Positions 32,137 through 41,436 are shown, counted from the first letter of the stretch. The stretch: DNA of 64,000 nucleotides from Faecalicatena sp. Marseille-Q4148 (GCA_018228665.1 CP073692.1:1996046-2060045), one strand, 5' to 3'. The notes: generated by a model not told the origin, from the letters alone. Numbers and translations are program-made.

Positions 32137-32646
32137 ATGAAAGGAAAGACTTGCTGTGTTACCGGATACAGGGATCTACCGCAGAATGAGATCAACAAAA
32201 TAAAAGCCGCTTTGGAACATGAGATCGATGCTGCCGTTACAGATGGATTCACCTGTTTTATGAGTGGCTTTGCAGATGGCGTGGATCAGTATTTTGCAGA
32301 GCTGGTGTTGGAAAGAAAGCAGACTAATCCGGCGCTGGAGCTGATCGCAGTGATCCCTTACCGCAAACGTCTGGACAGCCTGAATAAGAAAACAAGAACC
32401 CGTGAACTGCTGGAGGCTTGTGCGGATGTTGTTGTCATACAGGAAAAATATCTCCCAAGCGTCTACTCCCACAGAAACCGCTATATGGTGGAGCACTCCG
32501 ACCGAGTGATCGCTGTCTATGACGGACGGGAAACCGGCGGTACGGCAAAGACGATCCGCTTCACCCACCGGATGAAAAAGGAACTGCGGGAAATCCCGGT
32601 TGGAGAGATCGTCCTGCCGGACCATTTGAAGCCAAAAATAAAATAG
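32137..32646 (+). CDS. SLOG-family protein (DUF1273/YpsA-like)
   Basis: The 169-residue Rossmann-like protein has KTCCVTGYRDLP at the N-terminus, CFMSGFADGVDQYFAELVL, ELIAVIPYRKR, ADVVVIQEKYLPSVYSHRNR, then DRVIAVYDGRETGGTAKTIR. SLOG proteins bind nucleotides or derivatives, and ICE/phage copies are often beside stress or defence genes. The ligand here is unknown. It is divergently arranged with the XRE gene, followed by a terminator, and has its own promoter. Confidence 0.85.
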   Translation: MKGKTCCVTGYRDLPQNEINKIKAALEHEIDAAVTDGFTCFMSGFADGVDQYFAELVLERKQTNPALELIAVIPYRKRLDSLNKKTRTRELLEACADVVVIQEKYLPSVYSHRNRYMVEHSDRVIAVYDGRETGGTAKTIRFTHRMKKELREIPVGEIVLPDHLKPKIK

Positions 32647-32659
32647 CTACCTGTTGATG

Positions 32660-32685
32660 CGCCCACTTTGAAGTGGGCGTTTTTC
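32660..32685 (+). terminator. Terminator after the SLOG gene
   Basis: CGCCCACT pairs with AGTGGGCG across TTGA, followed by TTTTTC. Confidence 0.88.
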
Positions 32686-32711
32686 TTTACCCATTTTTAG
32701 GAGGAATGCTT

Positions 32712-32849
32712 ATGTGGAACCTGATTTCACATTTTCTTACCTTTGCCGGAGGAATGGCTTCCGGTGTTATGCTGATGTGTCTTATGCAGGTCGCAAAAAA
32801 GAACACGGAATATTCAAAAACCAAACAAAGCGCAAATCTGTCCGAATAA
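32712..32849 (+). CDS. DUF3789-type single-helix membrane protein
   Basis: This 45-residue gene encodes MWNLISHFLTFAGG-MASGVMLMCLMQVAKKN and a polar tail. It has one membrane helix with the GMxxGVxxMCLxQVAKK pattern of DUF3789 proteins in Tn1549-like ICEs. TAGGAGGAATGCTT precedes the ATG. It is the first gene after the terminator and is followed 28 nt later by the DUF5688 gene. The function is unknown. Confidence 0.75.
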   Translation: MWNLISHFLTFAGGMASGVMLMCLMQVAKKNTEYSKTKQSANLSE

Positions 32850-32877
32850 ATCTGACGGACAAAAAGGAGGACAACGA

Positions 32878-33897
32878 TTGAATCAGAATTTTGTAGAATA
32901 TGTAAAAAGCCATATCAAGGAATACCTGCCTATGGAATACCAGAACGCAGTAATTTCCGTCAATGAAGTAACAAAAAGCAACGACCGGATGCTGACCGGA
33001 CTGACGATCCTTTCTCCCGGAGAACGGGCTGCACCAACAATCTATTTGGAAGCACTCGCCGAGCAGGTGGAACGTGGGATGCCTTTAGATACTGCCATGA
33101 AACAGATTGCACAGATCCAGTTGGAAAATTACAACCGGGTTCCGTTGGACATTTCTATACTGGAAAACTATGAGGCAGTCCGTCCTATGTTGGCGGTACA
33201 GATGTGCGATCCAGAAACAAATCAGGAATATCTGAAAGGAAAGCCTTATACTTCCTGCGGGGAGCTGGCGGCTTATTACAGAATTCAGGTTGCGGCAGAT
33301 GAGGAAGGAACTGCTTCTGTTGCTGTTACCGAAAGCATGATGCAGATGTGGGGTATCACAAAAGAACAGCTTCATAAAGATGCCATGCAGGCAGCAAGTG
33401 CCAGAAGTCCTGTCTGCCTTTATGACATGGAAGAAGTCATGGCAGAAAGTATCTTCTCTGTAAAACCTGAAAACCTCTTTAACCGGGAAGAACCGCTGGA
33501 TATAGGTTTTGTACCCATTTATATCCTGACAAATCAGGAAAAATTAAACGGTGCGTCTGTGTCAGCACAGGAAGGCGTTCTGGAAAAAGTCGCTGAATTG
33601 CTCGGCACCAATTTTTATGTTCTTCCGTCATCGATCCATGAGCTGCTGATTTTGCCGGATAATGGTTCCATGCAGCTTTCCGAATTGGAAGCTATGGTAC
33701 GGGAGGTCAATGCTACCCAGGTAGCCCCGGAGGACCGCCTTTCGGATAAGGTCCAGTATTATGACCGTGAGACAAAGCTGCTGCAGCGTGGACAGGAAAA
33801 AAGCGTTTTAGGACGGCTCTCGGATAAAAAAGCACAGCTTCAGCAGGCAGATCACGCAATACCGAAGCAGCCTAACCGCAGTGAAGTAAGTTTGTAA
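32878..33897 (+). CDS. DUF5688-family protein
   Basis: The 339-residue soluble protein has the DUF5688 order: NDRMLTGLTILSPGERAAPT, a YNRVPLDISILENYEAVRPM segment, a central domain, then LGTNFYVLPSSIHELLILPD near the end. The protein is common in ICEs of gut Clostridia. The fold suggests a degenerate peptidase-like family, but no catalytic residues can be assigned. The start is TTG 32878 after AAAAGGAGGACAACGA. Confidence 0.8.
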   Translation: MNQNFVEYVKSHIKEYLPMEYQNAVISVNEVTKSNDRMLTGLTILSPGERAAPTIYLEALAEQVERGMPLDTAMKQIAQIQLENYNRVPLDISILENYEAVRPMLAVQMCDPETNQEYLKGKPYTSCGELAAYYRIQVAADEEGTASVAVTESMMQMWGITKEQLHKDAMQAASARSPVCLYDMEEVMAESIFSVKPENLFNREEPLDIGFVPIYILTNQEKLNGASVSAQEGVLEKVAELLGTNFYVLPSSIHELLILPDNGSMQLSELEAMVREVNATQVAPEDRLSDKVQYYDRETKLLQRGQEKSVLGRLSDKKAQLQQADHAIPKQPNRSEVSL

Positions 33898-33917
33898 GAA
33901 ATGGAGGTTACAAAAAT

Positions 33918-36026
33918 ATGAAACTTGTGATTGCAGAAAAGCCCTCTGTTGCTATGTCACTGGCAGCAGTATTAGGCGCAACGGAAAGAAAAGACGGTTA
34001 TCTCGAAGGTTCCGGCTATCTGGTGAGCTGGTGCGTGGGACATCTTTTGGAACTGGCACAGCCGGAGGCTTACAAAGAACAGTATGCCAAATGGCGGTAT
34101 GAGGACCTTCCGATCCTACCGGAAAACTGGAAATATGAAGTTCCAAAGGATAAGAAAACGCAGCTTGCTCTTTTGTGCCGGCTGATGAAGGACAAACGGG
34201 TTGATTCCGTAGTATGCGCTACGGATGCCGGGCGTGAAGGAGAGCTGATCTTCCGTCTGGTCTATGAATATGCCGGATGCAATAAGCCTATGGAACGCCT
34301 TTGGATTTCCAGTATGGAGGATGCGGCAATCCGTGAGGGTTTTGACCATCTCCGTCCCGGCAGTGATTACGATAAGCTCTATGATGCGGCAGTATGCCGG
34401 GCAGGAGCCGACTGGCTGATCGGGATCAATGCCACCCGGCTTTTTTCTATCCTGTATGGTGTCACACTAAATGTCGGCCGTGTTATGTCACCGACGCTGG
34501 CACTTTTGGTACAGCGTGAGTCGGATATTGAATCCTTCATCAGTAAGCCTTTTTATGTGCCGGAAATCACCTGCGGAGGTTTTACTGCTTCCGGCGAAAA
34601 AATGACGGAACGATCCGAGGCTGAAAAAATCCGTATGGACTGTGACCACAACTCCGCTTTTGTGCGTTCTGTGGAAAAGCAGGTAAAAACCATACAGCCT
34701 CCCCGCCTTTATGACCTTACAACTCTGCAAAGGGAATGTAACCGTATTTATGGCTATACGGCTCAACAGACCCTTGATTATGTGCAATCTCTCTATGAAA
34801 AGAAGCTGGCAACCTATCCGAGAACGGACAGCCAGTATTTGACGAAGGACATGCAGGCAACCGCCGCTTCCCTGATCCTATGGCTACGTGACAATATGCC
34901 CTTTGGAAAAGGCTGCGCCGGAGAGCCGGACATTGACCGGGTAACAGACGACAGCAAAGTGACCGACCACCATGCCATCATCCCAACTGTGGAGATTGCA
35001 CGGACAGACCTGTCAGAGCTTCCTTCCGGGGAGCGGGATGTGCTTACCCTGCTTGCCGTCAGACTGCTTTGTGCCACAACGCAGGCAAACCGGTTTGAAG
35101 CGGTCACCGCTATATTGGACTGCCAGGGATATACTTTTACGGCAAAAGGAAAGACCATCTTACAGTCCGGCTGGAAAGAGGTGGAACGGATTCACCGTAT
35201 GAGTATCAGGCAGAGTGAAACGGAACACAGAGAAAATGAAGATGCCGCTCTCCCTGTGCTGAAGGAAGGACAGACTTTTGAAACTGTATCAGCAAGTCTC
35301 CGTGAAGGGAAAACTTCACCGCCGAAACACTATACGGAGGACACCCTGCTATCCGCTATGGAGACCGCCGGTGCGGAAGATATGCCGGAAGATGCCGAGC
35401 GTAAAGGATTGGGTACTCCGGCTACCCGTGCGGCAACACTGGAAAAGCTGGTTTCCGCCGGATTTGTACAGAGAAAGAAAAAGCAGCTCATTCCGACGGA
35501 AAAAGGAAGGAACCTGATCGCAGTCCTGCCGGACAATATCAAATCTCCCATTTTAACTGCAGAATGGGAATCCATGCTGAAACAAGTGGAACATGGCGAA
35601 CTGTCGGCAACGTCTTTTATGGATCAGATTGCAGATATGAGCCGGACGCTGGTAAAAGAACATACTGCCCCGGAGGAACGTTTTGTGGATCTGTTCCCTT
35701 CTTCCAGAGGAACTACACATGAAGCCGTGGGGGTATGTCCTCGCTGCGGAGCCCCGGTATATGAAGGAAAGAAAGGTTTTTTCTGCGACAACAGGGAATG
35801 TTCTTTTGCTCTTTGGAAAGATAACCGTTTCTTTTCCAGCAAGAAAAAGTCCATCACAAAGTCTGTGGCAGCGGCTCTTTTGAAAGAGGGCCGTATTTCT
35901 ATGTCCGGGCTTTACAGTGAAAAAACAGGAAAGACCTATGATGCGGAAGTGATCCTGGATGATACCGGCGGTAAATATGTGAATTTCAAGTTGGAATTTC
36001 CCGTAAAGAAAGGCAGGCGTAAATGA
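33918..36026 (+). CDS. topB: DNA topoisomerase III (type IA)
   Basis: The 702-residue enzyme starts MKLVIAEKPSVAMSLAAVLG (TOPRIM) and continues with ATDAGREGELIFRLVY and the acidic TOPRIM motif. Then come RLWISSMEDAAIREGF, NVGRVMSPTLALLVQRE and the active-site ATYPRTDSQYL with Tyr near residue 300. The C-terminus has a zinc-ribbon-like CPRCGAPVYEGKKGFFCDN. ICE-borne TopB probably resolves single-strand or replication intermediates of the excised element. Its stop overlaps the next ATG. Confidence 0.95.
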   Translation: MKLVIAEKPSVAMSLAAVLGATERKDGYLEGSGYLVSWCVGHLLELAQPEAYKEQYAKWRYEDLPILPENWKYEVPKDKKTQLALLCRLMKDKRVDSVVCATDAGREGELIFRLVYEYAGCNKPMERLWISSMEDAAIREGFDHLRPGSDYDKLYDAAVCRAGADWLIGINATRLFSILYGVTLNVGRVMSPTLALLVQRESDIESFISKPFYVPEITCGGFTASGEKMTERSEAEKIRMDCDHNSAFVRSVEKQVKTIQPPRLYDLTTLQRECNRIYGYTAQQTLDYVQSLYEKKLATYPRTDSQYLTKDMQATAASLILWLRDNMPFGKGCAGEPDIDRVTDDSKVTDHHAIIPTVEIARTDLSELPSGERDVLTLLAVRLLCATTQANRFEAVTAILDCQGYTFTAKGKTILQSGWKEVERIHRMSIRQSETEHRENEDAALPVLKEGQTFETVSASLREGKTSPPKHYTEDTLLSAMETAGAEDMPEDAERKGLGTPATRAATLEKLVSAGFVQRKKKQLIPTEKGRNLIAVLPDNIKSPILTAEWESMLKQVEHGELSATSFMDQIADMSRTLVKEHTAPEERFVDLFPSSRGTTHEAVGVCPRCGAPVYEGKKGFFCDNRECSFALWKDNRFFSSKKKSITKSVAAALLKEGRISMSGLYSEKTGKTYDAEVILDDTGGKYVNFKLEFPVKKGRRK

Positions 36027-36406
36027 GTGATCGAAAAACCTTTGAATATGGCGGTTATCACTTCACGCCCATACGAAAATTTCACAAAAAAGAAGGCGAC
36101 TTTTTCGCCATATCGAAACGGTTGGCAAGTGACCCCAACTTAGGGATGTGTACCTATCAGGAGCGGCAAAAGGTGCCCTATGACTACAAGGGGTTTTATG
36201 CCATCTCAACCGACAAAGAATGTGATGTTTTCCGGTGCGAAGAAAATGGCTTATTGTATGTGCCTGGAAAAAACGAACTTTTTATTTACCATGAACCGAA
36301 ACAGAAAAAGCGGAACTCTATCGCCGATGCCCTTTCACAGCCCAGGAATGTTACTGACACAACTGGAATTTCCAGTGGCCGGCAAAGCAGTGCCCCGGAA
36401 AGGTAG
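36023..36406 (+). CDS. Conserved ICE protein of unknown function
   Basis: The 127-residue protein (MSDRKTFEYGGYHFTPIRKF...) has a compact strand-rich core including YDYKGFYAISTDKECDVFRC and a disordered C-terminus. I see no catalytic motif. It overlaps topB by 4 nt (ATGA) and ends 5 nt before the Cys-rich VLP gene. Similar short domains occur in polyvalent mobile-element proteins. A DNA-processing role is only suggested by the neighbours. Confidence 0.55.
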   Translation: MSDRKTFEYGGYHFTPIRKFHKKEGDFFAISKRLASDPNLGMCTYQERQKVPYDYKGFYAISTDKECDVFRCEENGLLYVPGKNELFIYHEPKQKKRNSIADALSQPRNVTDTTGISSGRQSSAPER

Positions 36407-36411
36407 GCGTT

Positions 36412-36780
36412 ATGGCAGAGAGAGAATTGAACCGCTCGGAACGGGCTGCGATCCGAAAGCTGGTTACAGAGCTGTGCGCCAACTATGACTCTCAGGATAA
36501 GATCTGCCTTCCTTTGGACAGCTCTTGCTATATGCTGAATAAATGGTGGACCGGCGCTTATTGCAGGTACTTTGAAAAAGCGGTGCTGCCGGTGGATGCA
36601 GCACTGGAATCAACCATTACCGGCGAGGACACCTCCATGAGACAGAAAATATGCCCTGTGTGTGGAAAGGCGTATCTTCCTACAACTAGCCAGGCATATT
36701 GTTCTGATGCCTGCCGGATCTATGCAAGACGGAAATCCGAGCGGGAACGCAAACGTAGGAAGCGGCAAAACCAACCATGA
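36412..36780 (+). CDS. Cysteine-rich VLP-domain protein
   Basis: The 122-residue protein has an N-terminal ELNRSERAAIRKLVTELCAN helix, CLPLDSSCYMLNKWW and a C-terminal Cys4 ribbon (CPVCGKAYLPTTSQAYCSDA, C-R), then a basic tail. This is the Cys-rich VLP family of Tn1549-like ICEs, probably a zinc-dependent nucleic-acid binder (inference). The start follows GGTAGGCGTT. It ends the topB operon; a terminator follows. Confidence 0.8.
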   Translation: MAERELNRSERAAIRKLVTELCANYDSQDKICLPLDSSCYMLNKWWTGAYCRYFEKAVLPVDAALESTITGEDTSMRQKICPVCGKAYLPTTSQAYCSDACRIYARRKSERERKRRKRQNQP

Positions 36781-36796
36781 TATGTCCGCAATTTAG

Positions 36797-36828
36797 CCTT
36801 AAAAGTCCTTGATTTTTAAGGGTTTTTT
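36797..36828 (+). terminator. Terminator after the topB operon
   Basis: CCTTAAAA (36797-36804) pairs with TTTTAAGG (36814-36821), followed by GTTTTTT. Confidence 0.85.
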
Positions 36829-36933
36829 GCACCTGTTTTTAAGGGAGCTATATAAGAATACTCCGGTGCTTTGAAATGAGGTTAAGTTGCGGACAAAACA
36901 TATATTTTAACAAAAACGATAGGAGGCGATTTT

Positions 36934-37566
36934 TTGAATATCAACACGATTACCGCAGAGGATCTTCGTCGTATGACCGATAAGGAAGGACTGATTTTAC
37001 AGGGCTGTGGCGGGGATCTGACAGAATGGGTGGATGGGATCAATGAAATGCTGACAAATGCAGGCATATTGAAAGATGGCAGTCAGTTTGAGAATGTGGC
37101 CACTTTTCAGCACGGCGAACTGACCTGTTTGCTTTACCCGTTTGATGATGTGAAACTGGATATAGGAAAACTTGCCCTGTGGCGTTTACAGACCCATGAA
37201 GTCTATGGTGGCACATGGCTGTCGGACTTTGTGCCGAATTATTTAGGCGGATTTATAGAAACACCGGGAGCGTTGGCAGATAAACCGGATTGTCCACTGA
37301 TCGGAGCAGATGGGAACATTTTTAATCTGCTGGGTATTGCTTCTCGTACTTTGCGGGAGCATGGTCTGAAAGAACAGGCAAAAGAAATGTCTGATCGGGT
37401 ATTTGCTTCCGGCAGTTATGGAGAAGCGCTCTGTATCATTGGCGAATATGTCAACATCACAGATTCCGAACCGGAGCATAAGAATTCTCTCCGCCAGCAG
37501 CTAAAAGCAACAAAACTGGTAGACCCGGTAAAAAAGCAACAAACTTCCAAACAGCAGGAACGATAA
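36934..37566 (+). CDS. Conserved ICE protein (LPD-type domain likely)
   Basis: The 210-residue protein starts at TTG 36934 (AGGAGGCGATTTT upstream). The first ~70 residues are helical. A middle block (GELTCLLYPFDDVKLDIGKL, ALWRLQTHEVYGGTWLSDFV, PNYLGGF) resembles large-polyvalent-protein-associated domains of phages and ICEs. The C-terminus is a charged tail. No catalytic residue is evident. It opens the MobC/relaxase operon, so it may be a relaxosome accessory (inference). Confidence 0.55.
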   Translation: MNINTITAEDLRRMTDKEGLILQGCGGDLTEWVDGINEMLTNAGILKDGSQFENVATFQHGELTCLLYPFDDVKLDIGKLALWRLQTHEVYGGTWLSDFVPNYLGGFIETPGALADKPDCPLIGADGNIFNLLGIASRTLREHGLKEQAKEMSDRVFASGSYGEALCIIGEYVNITDSEPEHKNSLRQQLKATKLVDPVKKQQTSKQQER

Positions 37567-37579
37567 GGAGGGATGCGGA

Positions 37580-38500
37580 ATGGAAAAGAAACTGACCTAT
37601 GGTGTATGGGCGGTACGAAGCAGCACTTCTATTTTCGGACCAGCACAAAGCTGGTGCAAGGAAAATGGAAAACCGTTGGAATTTGATAGCAAAGCCGATG
37701 CTGAAAACTATGCAAAGGAAGCCAACGAGCATACGACGGCAAATGTCCGATACTATGTGAAAGAAAAAGAACCGGAACCCGGTGCTGTTCGGAAAGGAAC
37801 ATCTCAACCGGAGCTGGATGCACGCAGCCATGAAGAAGTGACACCAAGAAATGATGCAGCGGAAAAACAAAATGAGATTCCGGGCAGACAGATTCCTTCT
37901 CAAACAGATCCGCTGGTAGAAATCCGCTCTGCGGTTCATAGTAATTACGCAGGCATGGTCGCTATGCTGGGTGCAGACAACCGTGTATATTTGGGGCGTG
38001 AGGAACGCTGCCATTATCAGGATATGCAGCCATCTTACTATGACAATCAGGACGGGTCCCTGTGCTTTGTCTGTGATCAACCCGACATGTATTATTTTCT
38101 TTATGGAGAAGGCTGGGCGCATACCCAGGCGGAAATGCTGGAACGAGGGCTTACCCTGCGCCAGTATGAAGAATTTGCAAGACTGCAAAATGGGATCCTT
38201 GCACAGTTTACCACCCAAAGAGAAATCCTGTTTGCCGGACAGCCGTTTCAGGCGCCGGAAAGTTATCTTCGCAATGCGGAACTTTATGAGGAAGGCCAGA
38301 CCGGCAACTACAATATGCTGGATGGCAGGCTGAACAACGAACCTCCTGTGCGCCCGGATCTGACAGACGGACAGACGGATGAAGAAATCCGGGAGTTGGT
38401 GCCGGAAGCAAAGCCGTCTTTGATGGACCGTTTGAAAGCAGACAAACCGGAGCATGAAGCAAGGCAGATGATCCCTCCTGTGCCGGAAAGGGAACTCTGA
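37580..38500 (+). CDS. ICE protein with DUF4316-like C-terminus
   Basis: The 306-residue protein has an N-terminal module (YGVWAVRSSTSIFGPAQSWC ... ADAENYAKEANEHT) and a Pro/Glu-rich linker. A middle segment (YAGMVAMLGADNRVYLG, YYLYGEGWAHTQAEMLERG-like) follows. The C-terminus, YLRNAELYEEGQTGNYNML then PSLMDRLKADKPE, resembles DUF4316. It is coupled to the next gene (1-nt overlap). The function is unknown; context suggests relaxosome or regulation. Confidence 0.6.
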   Translation: MEKKLTYGVWAVRSSTSIFGPAQSWCKENGKPLEFDSKADAENYAKEANEHTTANVRYYVKEKEPEPGAVRKGTSQPELDARSHEEVTPRNDAAEKQNEIPGRQIPSQTDPLVEIRSAVHSNYAGMVAMLGADNRVYLGREERCHYQDMQPSYYDNQDGSLCFVCDQPDMYYFLYGEGWAHTQAEMLERGLTLRQYEEFARLQNGILAQFTTQREILFAGQPFQAPESYLRNAELYEEGQTGNYNMLDGRLNNEPPVRPDLTDGQTDEEIRELVPEAKPSLMDRLKADKPEHEARQMIPPVPEREL

Positions 38501-39198
38501 TGGCCGGGGTAAGATTTGAGGATGTAGATCTTCTGGGTGCTCTTTCCCGTATCGTAGATCTTCATACCCAACATTATAAAGATGACTTTGACCTGGATAA
38601 AGAACTGATCTCAAAACTGGCTGTGTCAGACCGTTCAGAGGATAAACAGCTTCTTTGGATGTCACGCCCCTGCGGAACCTATACCCTGCGCGAACGGGAA
38701 GTTTATCTGGATGGAAGCCATGAAAATAAAGTGTGGCGGTTTTACCAGGAACAGACAAATGATCCCGTTTTGGCTTATGCCATCTCTTTGAAAGAAGTCA
38801 GGGACGGAAAAATATTTGGCGATCTCTATCCGCTAAATTATAGAGAACATGTGGAACGGATGAAAAAGCTGACCTGTCCAATCGGAAATGTAGCCGTTGC
38901 ATTTGAGGATGGAAATGTTATCACGATTCCCTATCAGGAACGGAGACAGCTTATGAACCGGCTTATGCCAGAGCATGGAGTCCCTAAAACAATGACTTAT
39001 CTGCCGGAAAATGAGCCGGAGCTGATGATGATCCTAAAACGGGAACGCCTCAAACGCAGCTATCATGCGACAGCCGGAAATCTGGAGGAATATCTTGATA
39101 AGCTGGAAAAGACCACCCTGCGGGAAAAACTCAAAAAAGCAAAGACGGCGGTTTCGACGCAGGAGGTCTCATCTTATAAAAGAGGGTTAGAACGATGA
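38500..39198 (+). CDS. Conserved ICE protein of unknown function
   Basis: The 232-residue charged protein (MAGVRFEDVDLLGALSRIVD...) contains CGTYTLREREVYLDGSHENK, FGDLYPLNYREHVERMKKLT and a basic helical C-terminus, LRKR-rich, near residues 190-232. No family with known function is recognised. It overlaps both the preceding gene and mobC, so it is translated together with them and probably belongs to the mobilisation complex (inference). Confidence 0.55.
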   Translation: MAGVRFEDVDLLGALSRIVDLHTQHYKDDFDLDKELISKLAVSDRSEDKQLLWMSRPCGTYTLREREVYLDGSHENKVWRFYQEQTNDPVLAYAISLKEVRDGKIFGDLYPLNYREHVERMKKLTCPIGNVAVAFEDGNVITIPYQERRQLMNRLMPEHGVPKTMTYLPENEPELMMILKRERLKRSYHATAGNLEEYLDKLEKTTLREKLKKAKTAVSTQEVSSYKRGLER

Positions 39199-39539
39199 AG
39201 GGCGGGCATAACAAAAAATCTGTTCGCGTCGAATTTGTCATGTCCGAAGCGGAGGCCGAACTGGTAAAAGAACGCATGGCGGAACTTGGCATTACCAACC
39301 TGTCGGCATATCTGCGAAAGATGGCCGTAGACGGTTACATCATTCACCTTGATATGGGAGACATTCAGGAAATGATCCGACTTCTCCGCATTTGTTCCAA
39401 TAACTTAAACCAATATACCAGACGGGCCAATGAGACCGGCAGTATTTATGCCGCAGATATAGAGGACATCCGCACCCGTCTGGACAGCCTTTGGGATGGC
39501 ATGGACAAACTGATCCGGGGATTTGCAAACATTTCATAA
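39195..39539 (+). CDS. mobC: MobC-family relaxosome accessory protein
   Basis: The 114-residue protein has a ribbon-helix-helix N-terminus (KSVRVEFVMSEAEAELVKER, LGITNLSAYLRKMAVDGYII) and the MobC motif IRLLRICSNNLNQYTRRANE. MobC melts or bends oriT DNA for the relaxase. It overlaps the upstream gene by 4 nt and lies 465 nt before the relaxase, with CD1845 in between. Confidence 0.9.
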   Translation: MKGGHNKKSVRVEFVMSEAEAELVKERMAELGITNLSAYLRKMAVDGYIIHLDMGDIQEMIRLLRICSNNLNQYTRRANETGSIYAADIEDIRTRLDSLWDGMDKLIRGFANIS

Positions 39540-39624
39540 ACAGCCGGAAAGCCGTTGCTTTCTATTTTCCGTCACGGTAAAATTTTTATAAGGGCAGATG
39601 CCCTTCTGAAAGGAGGCAAAGCGT

Positions 39625-39915
39625 ATGCGTTTGATAGGTAAATTACTGGCACTTCCCTTTATGCTGGTTACGGGGATTCTTTATCTGGTATGTAAATTTT
39701 TGGTGGTCCTTTCCGGTGCGGTACTTGGGATTCTTTCCGGAATCATCTTTCTGGCAGCATTGGTGCTGTTCTTTGCCGCAGGATTTTTGCCGGGTCTTGC
39801 ATGGCTTATGATCGCCTTTCTTATCAGTCCATACGGTCTGCCTCTGGCGGCTGCATGGCTGGTAGGGATCATTGGCGGGGCAAACAGTGCCTTAAAGGAT
39901 TTTATATTTGATTAA
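39625..39915 (+). CDS. CD1845-family membrane protein
   Basis: The 96-residue protein is almost entirely hydrophobic, with three or four membrane helices (about 5-30, 31-50, 55-72, 74-90) and the ending LISPYGLPLAAAWLVG...ALKDFIFD typical of CD1845 proteins. It is always placed between MobC and the relaxase in this ICE family. AAAGGAGGCAAAGCGT precedes the ATG. The function is unknown. Confidence 0.85.
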   Translation: MRLIGKLLALPFMLVTGILYLVCKFLVVLSGAVLGILSGIIFLAALVLFFAAGFLPGLAWLMIAFLISPYGLPLAAAWLVGIIGGANSALKDFIFD

Positions 39916-39924
39916 GTAGATTTG

Positions 39925-39956
39925 GCGGGGCGCATAGGAAGCCCCGCTCTTTTTCT
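39925..39956 (+). terminator. Terminator after CD1845
   Basis: GCGGGGC (39925-39931) pairs with GCCCCGC (39941-39947), followed by TCTTTTTC. It lies only 48 nt before the relaxase start, so relaxase expression needs read-through or a promoter inside this gap. Confidence 0.8.
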
Positions 39957-40003
39957 GCAATTATAACTTCTCTGATTGAAATTAAGTTAAGGGGGTGACG
40001 AAA

Positions 40004-41413
40004 ATAGCGACCACAAGACTGATGCCTCTGCATGTAGGAAAAGGTCGGGACATCTCTACTGCGATTGCAGATATTATTGATTATGTAGAAAATCCGCAGA
40101 AAACCGATTTTGGAAAATTCATTTATGGCTATGAGTGTGATACCCGGCTTGCTGATGCAGAGTTCCTTCTGTCCAAACGACAGTATGCAAATCTAACCGG
40201 CAGAAATCAGGGTGCGGATGATGTGATCGCCTACCATCTCCGTCAGGCATTTAAGCCCGGCGAAGTTACGCCGGAAGAAGCCAATCAGATCGGCAGGGAG
40301 CTGGCGCTAAAACTCACAAAAGGAAACCATGCCTTTGTCGTCTGTACCCATGTAGATAAGCACCATGTCCATAATCACATCATTATCAACTCTACTACAC
40401 TGGACTGTCAGAAAAAATTTCGCAACTTCTGGGGCTCTACCTGGGCAATCCGGCGAATGAATGACAAGCTGTGTTTGGAGCATGGACTTTCGATTGTTGA
40501 AAATCCAAAACCCAGCCGGGAGCATTATGGCACATGGCTGGGAAATAAAAAGCAGCCTTCCTTTCAGGAGCAGATACGCATTGCTATTGATGCTGCATTA
40601 GAGGAAAAGCCAAAAGATTTTGAGGAACTTCTAAAGAAGCTGGAGGCTGCCGGGATTGAAGTTAACCGTGAAAGAAAACATCTTCGGTTCCGAGTTCCGG
40701 GACAGGAAAATTATACCCGATGCGATACGCTCAAAGGCGATTATACAGAACAGGCCATCAAAGAACGGATTGCCGGTACACGGGCAGTAAAATCCCGCCA
40801 TGCTTCTTCAAAAAAACCGGTTTCCAAAGTTGGATTGCTGGTTGATATTGAAGCTGCGATCCGTTCCGGCAAAGGTCCCGGTTATGAGCGTTGGGCAAAA
40901 GTGTTCAACTTAAAACAGCTTTCTCAGGCAGTGCTCTACTTAAAAGAACATGGCGATATGGGTTATGAGGATCTTCTGGAAAAAGCCAACGCCGCTACCA
41001 CTAATTTCAATACCTTATCCGTTCAAATTAAAGATTTAGAGTCAAGAATGAACGCCAATGCTGAGCTGCAAAAGCAGATCGTAAACTATGCAAAAACGCG
41101 GGCTGTCTATGTAGAATATCGCAAAGCCGGGTACAGCAAAAAATACCGAACAGCACATGAGTCTGAAATTCTGCTGCACCAGGCGGCAAAGAATCATTTT
41201 GACGAGTTGGGAATCAAAAAGCTCCCCTCTGTCAAATCTCTCCGGGAGGAATACACCAATCTTCTGGAACAAAAACGGAAAGCCTATTCTGCCTATAAGC
41301 AGGCCAAAAATGATATGAAAGAACTTCATAATGTTCGGGCTAATGTGGAATATCTATTGGAGATTTCTTCCCCGCCACAACCGCAGCGCAGCACAGAAAA
41401 ATCCCGTCAATAA
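40004..41413 (+). CDS. MobP-type relaxase of the ICE (probable AUA start)
   Basis: The ~469-residue relaxase carries ADAEFLLSKRQYANLTGRNQ, GADDVIAYHLRQAFKPGEVT and the metal site HVDKHHVHNHIII near residues 115-127, followed by STTLDC and RNFWGS. The C-terminal 170 residues are coiled coil. It nicks oriT and pilots the strand through VirD4. The family N-terminus ATTRLMPLHVGKGR begins right after an ATA codon at 40004, 6 nt after the extended SD AAGGGGGTG. The standard alternative GTG 39995 forms part of that SD. Confidence 0.88.
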   Translation: MATTRLMPLHVGKGRDISTAIADIIDYVENPQKTDFGKFIYGYECDTRLADAEFLLSKRQYANLTGRNQGADDVIAYHLRQAFKPGEVTPEEANQIGRELALKLTKGNHAFVVCTHVDKHHVHNHIIINSTTLDCQKKFRNFWGSTWAIRRMNDKLCLEHGLSIVENPKPSREHYGTWLGNKKQPSFQEQIRIAIDAALEEKPKDFEELLKKLEAAGIEVNRERKHLRFRVPGQENYTRCDTLKGDYTEQAIKERIAGTRAVKSRHASSKKPVSKVGLLVDIEAAIRSGKGPGYERWAKVFNLKQLSQAVLYLKEHGDMGYEDLLEKANAATTNFNTLSVQIKDLESRMNANAELQKQIVNYAKTRAVYVEYRKAGYSKKYRTAHESEILLHQAAKNHFDELGIKKLPSVKSLREEYTNLLEQKRKAYSAYKQAKNDMKELHNVRANVEYLLEISSPPQPQRSTEKSRQ

Positions 41414-41436
41414 GGTTTGTCTGCTTTTCGTTTTCA

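Noticed and set aside
37457..38758. 433-codon minus-strand ORF opposite the DUF4316-like gene
   Set aside because: It is antisense to a gene with good SD and coupling. Its composition is unlike a folded protein and it has no start signal.
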